DNA of 64,000 nt from Pteria penguin (taxonomy: Eukaryota; Mollusca; Bivalvia; Pterioida; Pteriidae): NCBI GenBank assembly GCA_035048485.1, contig CM068588.1, positions 930,001 through 994,000 on the forward strand, in the 5' to 3' direction. Shown here piece after piece: positions 42,098 through 54,289 of the stretch. The position numbers and the translations under genes were made by a program. Position 1 is the first letter of the stretch, and each line of letters starts with the position of its first letter. Below the pieces are notes generated by a model. It did not search any database, was not told the DNA's origin, and saw only the letters and a program-made list of their open reading frames with translations.

Positions 42098-45000
42098 CTG
42101 AAACAAATAAAAAAGGGGGGATCAGAAATTTAAAAAGTTATTTTGTATCAATCCTTCTCATTCATTAAAAAGGTCATCAACCTTGGTAATAATAACAAAG
42201 TTCTCCTAAGACGTCATTACTTAACTACTCTGCAATTATTTGTGACAAATCTGGGTTTTACTTGTACATATGTGGCGAAAGGGGCCCCCCTCTAAATCTG
42301 CCACTGACCTGTAAATGGGACTTACCTCGTATGGAAAGATTACAGTCATCAGCAACCCTGATTCCCCTACTAAATATGTAAATGAAACAGTATGGAGAAT
42401 CAACAAGTCATTAGCCAACCTGATTCCCCTCACACACAAATGAGACTTACTTAGTATCAAAAATGTACATTTACTAGCCAACCCGATTTCCCTGACATGT
42501 AAATGAGACTTATCCCTTACTTAGCATTGAGAGAGTACAGTCATTTGCAGCCCTGATTCCCACAACATGTAAATGAAACTTTCCGAGTATGAGAGCCTAA
42601 AATAATAAGCCACCCTGATACCCCTAACATGTAAATGAGGTCTACCTAGTATGGAAAGTCTACAGTCATTAGCCATTCAGAATTTCCTAACAAGTAAATG
42701 ACTGAGACCCAACATGTATGGAGAGTCTTTAGTCATATATTAGCAACCCTGATTCCCCTCACATGTAAATGAGACATGCCTAGTATGGAAAGTCTACAGC
42801 CATTATCAACCCTGATTCCCCTCACATGTAAATGAGACTTGCCTAGTATGGAAAGTCTACAGTCATTATCAACCCTGATTCCCCTTATATGTAAATGAGG
42901 CTAGCCTTGTACAGAGAGTTTATAGCCATCAGCCATCCTGATTCGCTTAATATTTAAATCAGACTTACCTACTGGTAGTATGAAGAGTCATCAGTTGTCA
43001 AACGCCCTGATTCTCCTCACATGTAAATGAGATTAATCTAGTATGGAAAGTCTATGGCCATTAGCCACCCTGATTCCCCTCACATGTAAATGAGACTTAT
43101 ATAGTATGGAATGTCTACAACCATTATTAACTCTGATTCCCCTCACATATAAATGAGACTAGTCTAGTATGGAGTGTCTACAGACATTAGCCACCCTGAT
43201 TCCCCTTACATGTAAATGAGACTAGTCTGGAATGGAGTGTCTACATACATTAGCCACCATGATTGCCCTTACATGTAAATGAGACCAAGTCTAGTATGGA
43301 GATCATCTATAGTCATCAGCCACCCTGATTCCCCTCACATGTTAATGAGATGTGCCCAGTATGAAAAGTCTACAGCTATTAGCCACCCTGATTCCCCTTA
43401 CATGTAAATGAGACTAGTCTAGTATGGAGATGTCTACAGTCATCAGCCACCCTGATTCCCCTTGAATGTAAATGAGATGTGCCCAGTATAGAGAGTCTAA
43501 AGCCATTTGCCACCCTGATTCCCCTTACAAGTAAATGAGACTGGTCTAGTATGGAGATGTCTACAGTCATCAGCCAACCCGATTCCCCTTACATGTAAAT
43601 GAGATGTGCCCAGTATGGAGAGTCTACATCCATCAGCCAGCCCGATTCCCCTTACATGTAAATGAGATGTGCCCAGTATGGAGAGTCTACATCCATTAGC
43701 CACCCCAATTCCCCTTACATGTAAATGAGACTAGTCTAGTACAGAGTGTCTACAGCCATTCGGCACCCTGATTCCCCTTTCATGTAAATGAGACAAATCT
43801 TGTATGGAAACTATAATCATTAACCATCCTGATTTCCCTTACATGTAAATGACTCTTACCTAGAATGGAGATGGTGAGGGAGTTTGGCAATTCTGACTCC
43901 TTTATTTAATACATCTGCTTTTATTTTGTCATATCTGGCATTAATGTGATATAAATTGAAGACGTATACATGAGAAGGATTGAAGACTTTCATTGTTGGA
44001 GCAACAATGTGTTTCCCACCTCTTAGTACGTACACTATATCCTCCTTTGGAAACAAATCCAGATAACACTTGTCTGTTACTGTTGCTAATAGGTCTATAT
44101 CGTATCCTTGAAAGAGATAATTGGGTAAATTATCCAGAAACTGTGTGCCTAAATTACTGTTACAGAACACCATATGCAATGGTTCCCTGTCCACACATAA
44201 ATTACTATTCAAAAGGAATGACATGGTTTGTGCTAACTGTTTCGAACCCATTCGAGTATTTTCAAAATAGCTTAAATCAAAAATGATTTTGTTTCCAGAC
44301 TTTTTGGCTTCCATAATTTGGTGAACTCTGTAAGTCTTGATCATGGTTTTCCTGAATTTAAGTGTCAGACTCTCTTTAGCCGTCACTATGTGTTCCTGTA
44401 CTTGGACCGGTTGAGGCAGTTTTGAAGACTTTGAGGGTTCTGAAGATTGGGGTAGATCCTCAGGGATTTCCATGAGCCTTTTGTTAGATTCCATTTCCAT
44501 GGCTTTAAACTCTCTGCAAAGAAATGAGAGATTAATGTTTTGACATACTTAAAAGGAACAAACACAAGCACAAAAAAGTTGTTCCTTTGTTTTCAGAGTC
44601 TATTGTTTTCAGTTCTTTTTTTGCTTCTGTTAGCAGGAGGATACCAATCTGGTTAAAACGATATATTTATTCCACTTCTCTATTTGTTCTATTGCGGATA
44701 AAGATCTGGTAAAACCCCGTAAGGGGTCATGTTCTGGTTAACTCTGATGACGTCTCAGTCACCATAGCCTATCAATGACTCGGCTAGGCATGTGCAAGTG
44801 ATGCAATATGTAACAACAACTGTTCAAAAACTACCTTGTAGGTCACATACGCCAGGGATGTTAATTCCTTCACATTTGTAGCCGATTCACTGATTGGCTG
44901 AAAATCAGAGTTCACCAGAACATAACCCCTTACGGGGTTTTGCCAGATCTTTACCTGCAATGGGACAAATAGAGAAGCAGAATAAAGATATAGTTTTAAT

Positions 45001-46133
45001 CATATTGAGGTGGATAATAACAGGTTTTCATGGGTCACAAAAAAAGAAACATACATCTTTTGATTTATTTTCATTGTTACACATTCGGCTTTAAGAGATT
45101 ACATACATGATTTTTTTCGAAACAGAAAATTCTGAGAATGAATTAGAAGGATAGCCATGTACACCTACCTGATCATAATTTTTCGCTTATTAGTTTTCTT
45201 AGTATTCAGTAGCTTCAACCACTGCTCATCAGTTAGTGGACTGGACAGAGCCTGTAAAAAAAAGATTTCTTCTTCATAGAGACCTAAGGCTCTAGCCAGG
45301 GAATAATTCTACCTGTTAAAAACACGTATATGTACAAATATTTTACTACACGAAATCTATTTAAACCAATAAAATAACGGTGAATTTAATCTAATATCTT
45401 GCTGTATATTGTTGTATTCAAAAATATTTCCAACTTGCTGTTCCTGCTGAATCTGCAAAATTTGTCTGAATTTGACCCTGAGTTTTGCTTATCTGCAAAA
45501 TTCATTTTAAAGAATGAACTTTAAAAATATGTTGACAGAAAATCATCTACATTTCCTTCTAACATGTTAACAAATTCAACTAGTTAAATAAGAAAAATTT
45601 TTGTGTTAACTTAATTCTCCTCCACAATGAAGAATATATCAATTCATATTCAGTACCATATTCACAAAGTCCAATATAAATTAAAGATGGAAAAACTTAA
45701 ACTAGTTTTCGGAATCAGTTTTCTCGATTTTTTAAAAAATTTTCTATGTAATATTTTGTTTATTCATTAAACTGTATCATAAATTATTCATGATTTATTT
45801 TAGGTGGAAGATTGATTTCATTAGGACAAGCAAACTAGAAATCTTATTTTGTCACATTTTCAGTGACTTACTTTTTCTGGGTGTTCCAGTGCCAGGACTC
45901 CATACCATAACTTTAGGGCCTTTAGTTGTCGTACGTCATCTGGCAATAAATTCTGCATAATCTTCTTCGCTTTCCAATTCTCCCTAACATCATCGTGACA
46001 GTCGTCATGAAAATTACATGACGACAGCATGATGGAAGGGGAGCATGCTAATGCATTATGGTAGCACAATACTCGAATTCCACCATATGATTGATTCAGA
46101 TATACTAAAGACCTTGTGATAACAAGCGTTTTA
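41935..46133 (-). CDS. TRMT10C: TRMT10C/MRPP1-like protein, 3' four exons (5' end missing)
   Basis: Exons 45872-46133, 45169-45251, 43860-44513 and 41935-42097 join in frame to 386 codons. The human protein is about 403 aa, so one short 5' exon is probably missing. In animals TRMT10C, with SDR5C1 and PRORP, forms mitochondrial RNase P and methylates purine 9 of mitochondrial tRNAs. The first visible exon is rich in basic and hydroxyl residues, then a helical linker (ALEHPEK, LTDEQWLKLL). Exon 43860-44513 holds the SPOUT-like core: IIFDLSYF, LHMVFCNSN, DLLATVTDKCYLDLFPKEDI. The C-terminus (CWTTAMNTI) replaces the usual W..AL.FVP. Oddity: at the LTADSP and VIGSFVD positions of human TRMT10C it has LRGGKHIV and VFNLYHINA, so the catalytic Asp appears absent. 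Family call is firm; orthology rather than a divergent paralogue is likely, not proven. Confidence 0.82.
42230..43850. repeat. Satellite-like array, ~64 bp unit, in the TRMT10C-like intron
   Basis: About 25 copies of AGCCACCCTGATTCCCCTTA, CATGTAAATGAGAC and CTAGTATGGAGAGTCTACAG, with unit lengths of 61-65. It fills nearly the whole last intron. Minus-strand frames at 43379-43703 are array read-through. Confidence 0.93.
43860..44513 (-). CDS. TRMT10C: TRMT10C-like exon with methyltransferase fold
   Basis: 654 nt. Acceptor TTTCTTTGCAG, donor TAG|GTAAGA. EFKAMEMESNKRL leads into the fold; DLFPKEDIVYV is the most diagnostic stretch. Confidence 0.9.
44645..45007. mobile_element. CAATCT-family palindromic MITE, copy 3
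   Basis: 363 bp. It starts CAATCTGGTTAAAACGAT and ends ATAGTTTTAATCATATTG. Strong pairing of AACCCCGTAAGGGG-type blocks (TAAAACCCCGTAAGGGGT near 44711 with ACCCCTTACGGGGTTTT near 44925). Flanks AGGAGGATAC / AGGTGGATAA (44635-44644, 45008-45017) match at 8 of 10 bases. It lies in a TRMT10C-like intron. Confidence 0.8.
45169..45251 (-). CDS. TRMT10C: TRMT10C-like exon
   Basis: 83 nt coding ALSSPLTDEQWLKLLN to KRKIMI. Acceptor CTTTTTTTTACAG, donor CAG|GTAGGT. The basic helix corresponds to the KYLYTKEK linker of the family. Confidence 0.85.
45872..46133 (-). CDS. TRMT10C: TRMT10C-like exon (first one found)
   Basis: 262 nt: one base completing a codon plus 87 codons (KTLVITRSLVYLNQSYGG to LALEHPEK). 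Acceptor TATTTTTTTTCAG, donor AAA|GTAAGT. No ATG precedes an in-frame stop upstream, so either an upstream exon exists or translation starts at the internal Met of IMLSSCNF. Confidence 0.75.
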
Positions 46134-46740
46134 CTGAAAAAAAATATGAAGAAAGCAATAGATTACATAAATAAAGGTGATGCCGAATGATAATCATGAT
46201 ACACCATTGTTGCCTGCCATGGCCGTTTATGTGTACTCTGTCTTTCCCAAAATCATGAGGAGAGATTGGGTGGAGTCTGGACTCTGAAACATGGCTTGTG
46301 ACAATGATGATTATATGCATGATGTCAAGAGACCTGTATTGGGATAAGGATTAAAACACTGACTCTGCATTCTACAATATATTATGTCAACATTTCAGCA
46401 TTATGATATATTCACAGGAAATTACATATCATATTTATCTCATGTATCAGCAGTCTTTCTGAAAACTTTTGGCATCCACAAACCAGTGGGGTTAGGACGA
46501 CTGTAGAAATTACTAGAAAACTGACAATGTTAGAAAGGCCCCGCAGGATACCGGTCACCATGACTTTGACCTTAATTTGGTACCAGCAGAATGCTCTTGT
46601 CATAAGGAACACAGATGCCAAATATAAAAGCCCTACTTCTAACAGTTCAATACTTGAAGTTATGGTCAATGTTAAAGTTTTTCAAATGCAGGTTAAAGGT
46701 TACCGTAAAGGTCACATGATCAAAATGGACACACAAGACA

Positions 46741-49299
46741 AGAGGCCCAAGTGGGCCTATATCGCTCACCTGAGTACCTATATTATCAGTCATGCATGAA
46801 GGAAGAATTCATTTATTTTTGCATTAATGTGACTAAGTCAACACAGATGTTGAAAATATGTCAAATTTTATTTCAGGCTAGAATAAAAAACAACATTTTT
46901 TTGCACATCCATTCAGGTGATTTTGATATTAAGCATTTCCTTTGTCTCTGCAAGAAGTCATTCAGGGCAACAAGTTAGTCATTTTCTTTAGGTGGGGCCT
47001 TTTGTTGACTGATTTCAAGTCTGGGTCATGAACAACAATTGTTTCAAATATCGTCCAGATCTAACTTAAAATTGCCTAATTTCATATGTTGAGTGTTGAG
47101 AAACATCTAAAAACTTATTTAGATGTGTAAAGAAATGAAAAAAAAATTTTGACCACAGCTGGATTTGAACCGCTACTCTCCATATTTCAATTACCAAGTG
47201 GTATATGTACTATTGTGAGAACTGCTTTTTAGACATGGTGGCATTATCTGTTAACCAATTTGGATGAAATTTACCAAATTGATAGAGGACTTTTAGTACT
47301 TCATGTATTCCATGTTTCATTAAAATCTTTCATGTGGTATAACAGCAGAAGTGAAAAATGTGATTGAATTGTTCCTATACACCCTCATTTGGAAGTCTTA
47401 AAAAATTCATAGAAAATCCAAAAATTGAGATATTGACAAAATTCTTTCAAAGTAACAATCCTTACCATAATTATGATCACAATAGTCCATAAGAAATCAT
47501 CATTATCAATTAACTAGGAAATATGACACTTTTTTCTGCATTGAATCACCAAGTCCAAAGAAATGTCGAAAAAAATTCTAAAATTTGATTTTGGAAGGGA
47601 ACCAAAATGACAATACATCTTCACTCATCCCTCTAGATTATTTCTATGCATTCTGTTTGTCTCTGTATAAAGCCCGTATGAAAAAGAATATTGTTAAACG
47701 AGGGAACTCTTTTGTGACCTACTCTTGACTATGGTGGCGCCACCTGTAAAGAGGTCTGGACGAAAACAACAGAATTTGAAGAGGATCATAAGTGACTTAT
47801 TTCTACCAAGATTTATTAAAATCCTTCTAACAGTTTTGTAGAAAAAGTTGAAAATGTGAAAAATGGCCAAAACCCCCCCCTCCCCTTTTTTTTTGGAAGT
47901 CTTAAACGTAAAATTCCTAATTTCATATGTTGAGTGTTTAGAAACATCTAAAAACTTATTTAGATGTGTAAAAAAAAAAAAAAAATTTTTTGGACCACAG
48001 CTGGATTTGAACCGCTACTCTCCATATTTCAATTACCAAGTGGTATATGTACCATTGTGAGACCTACTTTTAGACATGGTGGCATTATCTGTTAACCAAT
48101 TTGGATGATCCGCACAAAAAACAAAACCTTTGAAAAGGACTATGAGTACTTGCATCCTACCCAGTTTTATCACAATCCTTCAAGTTGTTCTGTAGATCAA
48201 GTTGAAGATATGAAAAATTGTTCCCCCCCCCCCCCCCCCTTTCTTGGAAGTCTTAAAAAATTCATAAAAAATTCAAAAATCGAGATATTGAAAAAATTCC
48301 TTCACACCAGCATTCCATACCATAGAAATGATTAAATGAAACCAAATGAATGCATCAATGTTTACTAAAAGAAAATAATAACTCTTTAATGCATTAAAAT
48401 AACAAAGTCCAAAATAAAATTGAAAAAACGTCAAAAATTTGATTTCGGAATGGAACCAAAAATATCAACACTTCTTCCCATATGCCTCTATCTCATTCCT
48501 ATGCAGTCGGTTTGTCGCTGTATGCACCCGATCTGAATAAGAAGTTTGTCAAATGAGGGTACCCTCTGTGACCTACTTTTGTCTGTGGTGGTGCCACCTG
48601 TTCATGGATCCTGACAAAGATGACCACATTTGTCGGGGACCTTGAGTATTTGATGCATGCCAAGTTTCATTGAATTCCAGCAAGTGGTTCCGAAGAAAAA
48701 GTTCAAACTGTGAAATGTTTACACCAATTATCCCACCCCCCCTTTTTCTTGAAAGTCTTAAAAAATTCATAAAAAATCCAAAACATAAAATATTGAAAAA
48801 TTTTCTTCGCAGTAGTATTTCTTACCATCAAAATGATCAAATTAAACCAAATTAATGCATCAATGTTTACTAAAAGAAAAAAATACCTCTTTTCTGCATT
48901 AAAATTACCAAGTACAAAAAAACGTCAAAAATTTGATTTTGGAATGGAACCAAAAATAACAACACTTCTTCACACATCCCTCTAGATCATTCCTATGCAT
49001 TTGGTTTGTCTCTGTATGCCCCCGGTCTGAAGAAGAAGTTTGTCAAAGGAGGGTACCCTCTTTGACCTACTTTTGCCTGTGGTGGCGCCACCTGTTGATG
49101 AATCTGGACGAAAAACAACAACACTTGTAGGGGACCATGAGTACTACATGCTTATCAAGTTTCATCAAATTCTGTTCAGTGGTTCTGGAGAAGAAGTCGA
49201 AAATGTGAAAAGTTAACGACGGACGACAGACGACGGACGGACGACGGACGGTGATTGATCACAATAGCTCACTTGAGCCTTTGGCTCAGGTGAGCTAAA
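46741..49299 (+). mobile_element. AGAGGCCCAAGTGGGC repeat, long copy with both ends
   Basis: 5' end AGAGGCCCAAGTGGGCC, TATATCGCTCACCTGAG. The 3' end is a hairpin, AGCTCACTTGAGCC/GGCTCAGGTGAGCT, preceded by GACGGACGG repeats (49215-49250). The interior repeats itself: 47905-48110 duplicates about 47075-47280, and GGTGGCGCCACCTGTTGA-type units recur. It contains GGATTTGAACCGCTACTC, an inverted box B-like sequence. No ORF over 80 codons. Repeats of this kind are familiar from bivalve genomes. Mechanism unknown. Confidence 0.8.
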
Positions 49300-49497
49300 A
49301 AAGGGCCCTAAATAGCCCAAAGAAAATCCTACCACCCACAAAGAGTTTCAAATGTTTGAAACATTCTCTACCATGTGTATTCAAGTTCTCTAGTATCACT
49401 AGTAACACTGTTAGTATGAAGCATGGTAACTGCTATGGTTTATTCAGGTTTTGTTCTTTAAATACTTAGATACCTTTATTGAGAGAAAAAGGGGTAG

Positions 49498-49663
49498 CAG
49501 TGGTGGATCCAGGATTTCCAAAAAGGGGGGGGGGGGGGCACATGACAAGTGAAATTCAAGTATTAGCCAAAATACTCAGCCATATCTGTGCAAAATCTGA
49601 AGTTTTACTTACATACTTGGTGAAATAGGGATAGGGGCCTAGGCCCCATCTTATCCGCCACTG
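49498..49663. mobile_element. GGATCC-type MITE
   Basis: 166 bp. It starts CAGTGGTGGATCCAGGAT and ends ATCTTATCCGCCACTG, with GGTAG on both sides (49493-49497, 49664-49668). It contains a poly-G run at about 49526-49540. Confidence 0.65.
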
Positions 49664-49799
49664 GGTAGTAGTGTTTTTTCAAGGTATAACACCCAAGTAA
49701 TAAAAGCCAAAATTTCTGAAACCAGAGAGACACCAGTGAAACCCATCACTACATGCTGCATGATTTGCTTGGAATAAATAATGCAAGATTTACTGTTTA

Positions 49800-50000
49800 A
49801 ATGAAATGTGATATATTGACTAGTGATATAATGACTAGTGATATATTGACTAGTGATATATTGACTAGCGATATATTGACTAGTGATATATTGACCCATG
49901 ATAAATTGATCAGTGATATATTGACTAGTGATATATTGACCAGTGATATATTGACTAGTGATATATTGACCCTTGTTATATTGACTAGTGATATAAAACT
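49800..50000. repeat. 15-bp tandem repeat
   Basis: About 13 copies of TTGACTAGTGATATA with CCAG/CCCT variants. The unit is a multiple of three and free of stops, so both strands stay open for 68-75 codons, which is an artefact. Confidence 0.95.
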
Positions 50001-50805
50001 AAGATGACTAAGATGAATGTACATTTTGTGATTTATTGATCAACTTATTTCTTATTTCAATTTACCAATTTAACAGAGAAACTTTTTATTAGCCTTAACA
50101 TTTGTGTTCCTCAGATGCATACTTTTGTACGTCGGGGGATATTCTGGTGGCCTGAAGAATTTAGCTAGCGATTTTTGGGAAAGACTGCATTAAGCGATCT
50201 CTGTACGGGTGACATACAAAGTGTCAGTGTTATATAATCATATGTTTATACCATAATAGACCCTTTCACACTAACCTGCAGACCTTATGTTTTGGTGCGC
50301 TGAAGTGTTTGCAGAGACCTATATATATCTGTGCCAGTTCACAATACTCTTTAACTACGCAATGCTGATAAAAGCTGTTCCTAATGGGTCTCCGCAAATA
50401 CTTCCACCCACCAAAATATTAGGTCCGCAGATTAGTGTGAAAGTGTCTATAGGGATTCTGTCTTGGTCATAATCCAGTAAAGTAACATAAATATGTCATT
50501 CAGTGTTCAATGTTTTTAAATCTAGTATCTAAAGATTGTAACTGTCGCAAAATATGAAGCATATCAGAGGCATTTCTGTCTTTCCTTAGGGCAATCCAGT
50601 GATTTCGGGAAATCCAGTGAATCAAACCGCCATCTCTATAGCTAATTTTAAACTGCTGTTTGTTCAAGACAAGACAAATCAGTGTGATCCATCAAGATGT
50701 TTGTCTCTGAGCCATCCGAGACAAATAACATCAGCTACATATAAACAAATTGATAATAGTTATGAGAAAAAAGTATGGGTAGTACTTCTAATGTAGTGGT
50801 TTTTG

Positions 50806-50810
<5 letters not shown>

Positions 50811-50840
<30 letters not shown>

Positions 50841-51363
50841 AATTGTGATCAATAGTAGTCCACCCGTTGTCCTTCCGTCGTTAACTTTTCACATTTTCGA
50901 CTTCTTCTTCAGAACAGCTGAACAGAATTCAATGAAACTTGGTATGCATGAAGTACTCATGGTCCCCTATAAGTGTTGTTGTTTTTCGTCCAGATCTGTT
51001 GACAGGTGGTGCCGCCACAGGCAAAAGTAGGTCACAGAGGGTACCCTCCTTTAACAAACTTCTTCTTCAGACCGGGGACATACAGAGAAAAACCGAATGC
51101 ATAGGAATGATCTAGAGGGATGTGTGAAGAAATGTTGTTATTTTTGGTTCTGTTCCGAAATCAAATTTTTCATTTTTTTTCGACATTTTTTTGGATTTAG
51201 TAATTTCAATGCAGAAAAGTGTCATGTTTTTCAGTTAATTGATAATGACATTTTCTTATGGACTATTTTGATCATAATTATGGTAAGGAATATTATTGTG
51301 AAAGAATTTTGTCAATATCTCAATTTTTTGGATTTTTTATGAAGTTTTTAAGACTTCCAAAAA
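50811..51363 (-). mobile_element. AGAGGCCCAAGTGGGC repeat, inverted 3' part
   Basis: Starts on the plus strand with the inverted 3' end (AGCTCACCTGAGCCGAAGGCTC) and runs backward through the GGTGGTGCCGCC and GAAAAGTGTCATG segments. It abuts the next copy at 51366. Confidence 0.75.
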
Positions 51364-51365
51364 AC

Positions 51366-51568
51366 AAGAGGCCCAAGTGGGCATATATCGCTCACCTGAA
51401 CATCTAGATCAAACAAAGTGCAAAATTTGTGCATAATATGTTGAGGAACAAGCATGAAATTTTTCATTGAATTCTGCCCAGTAGTTTCAGAGAAGAAGTT
51501 GAATATATCAAAAAGTTTACGGACAGACAACAGACAATCTGGTATGACATTCAGCTCAGGTGAGCTCA
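51366..51568 (+). mobile_element. AGAGGCCCAAGTGGGC repeat, 203-bp deletion derivative
   Basis: Both ends are present (AAGAGGCCCAAGTGGGC, then GCTCACCTGAAC; and CAGCTCAGGTGAGCTC), with only about 130 bp between them. This shows the ends that matter for the element. Confidence 0.75.
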
Positions 51569-52039
51569 AAATCAAAATCAAAGTCCCATAACTCTATAAC
51601 TACAAATCGGATGAATCTTAAAATCGAAAGGCGGCTTCCTCTCCACAGTCTTGATCTATTGATTTCAGTATATTTCAAGTGAATTAAATCAAAACATAAT
51701 CAAAGAAAAACTTTCATTATTTAAAGACATACATACAAAGCTATTGACGTGAAAATTTTTGAGGAGAAAATCACCTGCTATCGTGTCTTGTGACGTGAAA
51801 AATGATACAGTATCTTGAACCCTTTTTTTTTCTCTCAAAAATGAAAAAAATGATAAGGGGAGGAGGTGTTTTTAATTCATTATGAAAGAACATGATGATT
51901 TCATATTTCAAACAATTATTTTAAATGTTAAATATTGAAAATATATCAATATCTGTATGGTTTGCTTCACTGGAAGAAGAAGTCAATGCAAATTGCAATG
52001 ATGCAGTAATCTTTCCCCTTTTGCATAGAATAAAATTTA

Positions 52040-53343
52040 CAATATCTGGCCTGTGGTGGCACCACCTGTTGACGCATCTTAACTTCACACAGTTCTGAAG
52101 ATAAAGAAAAAAATGTGAATACCCCTCCCCCTCCTTTTTTTTTAATTAAGAAAAAATAAAATAAGATAAAAATCTAGAAATTGAGATATCGAAAAAAAAA
52201 ATTCACTATAAAAGTTCTTTTCATACATATAATTAAAAAAACAACAACCCAATACCTTAAGATTCCTTTAAACCTTTCATTACCAGTAATATTACAATCT
52301 TATAATCTTCATAAAACATCTAAAAATTAAGATATTGACAAAAAACTTTTACCTTGGCATTTTTTGCCCTTAATATGATTAAATGAGACCAAATTACAGC
52401 ATTAAATTATAATATGAGGAGCAATAATCAGTAAAGTTACTTGTTTTTGTATTGAAAACACTAAGTCCAAAAAGACAACGAAAAAAGGTCAAAAATTTGA
52501 TTTCGGAATGGCACCAAAAACAACAACACTTCTTCACATATGCCTCTAGATCATTCCTATGCATTCAGTTTGTCTCTGTATGCCTCAAATCTGAAAAAGA
52601 AGTTTGTCAAAGGAGGTTACCATCTGTGACCTACTTTTGCCTGTGGTGGCGCCATCTGCTGATTGATCTGGACAAAAACTAACAACCCTTGTAAGAGACC
52701 ATAAGTACTTGCATCCTACCCAGTTTCATCACAATCCTTCAGGTAGTTCTGTAGAATAAGTTGAAAATATGAAAAACTGTCCCCCCCCCCCTTTTTCTTG
52801 GAAGTCTTAAAAAATTCATAAAAAATCCCAAACTTTAGATATTGACAAAATTCTCTCACAATAATATTCCTTACCATAATTATGATCAAACTAGTCCATA
52901 AGAACTCAACATTTTCAATTAACTGAAAAACATTACACTTTTTTGCATTGAAATTACCAAGTCCAAAAAAATGTCAAAAAAAGGTCAAAAATTTGATTTC
53001 GGAATGGAACCAAAAATAACAACACTTCTTCACACATCTGTCTAGATCATTCCTATGCATTCGGTTTGTCTCTGTATGCCCCTGGTCTGAAGAAGAAGTT
53101 TGTCAAAGGAGGGTACCCTTTGTGACCTACTTTTGCTCATGGTGGCACTACCTGTCAATGGATCCGGACGAAAAATAACAACACTTGTAGGGGACCTTGA
53201 GTACTTCGTGCATATCAAGTTTCATCAAATTCTGTTCAGCGGTTCTGAAGAAGAAGTCAAAAATGTGAAAAGTTTACGACAGACGAGGGATGACGGACTA
53301 ACTATGACAATAGCTCACTTGAGCCTTTGGCTCAGGTGACCTA
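52040..53343 (+). mobile_element. AGAGGCCCAAGTGGGC repeat, partial copy, tandem unit 1
   Basis: Lacks a clear 5' end and ends CTTTGGCTCAGGTGACCT. The segment from about 52140 recurs 1.2 kb downstream. A 76-codon frame at 52452-52682 is non-functional read-through. Confidence 0.65.
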
Positions 53344-54273
53344 ATAAAAATCTCGAAATTGAAATATTGAAAAAAAATTTCTCACTATAAAAGTTCTTTT
53401 CATACATATAATTAAAAAAAAATTGCGCCCAGCGGGAGTTTGAACCCAAGACCTTAAGATTCCTTTAAACCTTTCATTACCAGTAATATTACAATCTTAT
53501 AATCTTCATAAAACATCTAAAAATTAAGATATTGACAAAAAACTTTTACTGTGGCATTCTTTGTCCTTAACATGATTAAATGAGACCAAGTTACAGCATT
53601 AAATTATAATATGAGGAGCAATAATCAGTAAAATCACTTGATTTTGTATTGAAAACACTAAGTCCAAAAAGACAACGAAAAAAGGTCAAAAATTTGATTT
53701 CGGAATGGAACCAAAAACAACAACACTTCTTCACATATGCCTCTAGATCATTCCTATGCATTCAGTTTGTCTCTGTATGCCTCAAATCTGAAAAAGAAGT
53801 TTGTCAAAGGAGGTTACCATCTGTGACCTACTTTTGCCTGTGGTGGTGCCATCTGCTGATTGATCCGGACAAAAACTAACATCCTTTGTAAGAGACCATG
53901 AGTACTTGCATCCTACCCAGTTTCATCACAATCCTTCTGGTAGTTCTGTAGAATAAGTTGAAAATGTGAAAAACTGTCCCCCCCCCTCCTTTTTCTTGGA
54001 AGTCTTAAAAATTCATTAAAAAATCCAAAACTTGAGATATTGACAAAATTCTTTCACAATAATATTCCTTACCATAATTATGATCAAACTAGTCCAAAAG
54101 AACTCATCATTTTCAATTAATTGAAAAACATTACACTTTTTTGCATTGAAAGTCCAAAAAAATGTCAAAAAAAGGTCAAAAATTTGATTTCGGAATGGAA
54201 CTAAAAATAACAACACTTCTTCACACATCTGTCTAGATCATTCCTATGCATTCGGTTTGTCTCAGGTGAGCTA
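53344..54273 (+). mobile_element. AGAGGCCCAAGTGGGC repeat, partial copy, tandem unit 2
   Basis: Duplicate of 52140 onward at an offset of about 1197 bp. It includes AATTGCGCCCAGCGGGAG and TTTGAACCCAAGACC (an inverted box B-like stretch) that unit 1 has lost. It ends TCTCAGGTGAGCTAAAAA. Confidence 0.65.
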
Positions 54274-54289
54274 AAAAGGGGGGGGGGAT

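Noticed and set aside
46527..46799. 90-codon plus ORF, considered as an upstream gene
   Set aside because: It runs into the start of the AGAGGCCC repeat, with no motif or splice context.
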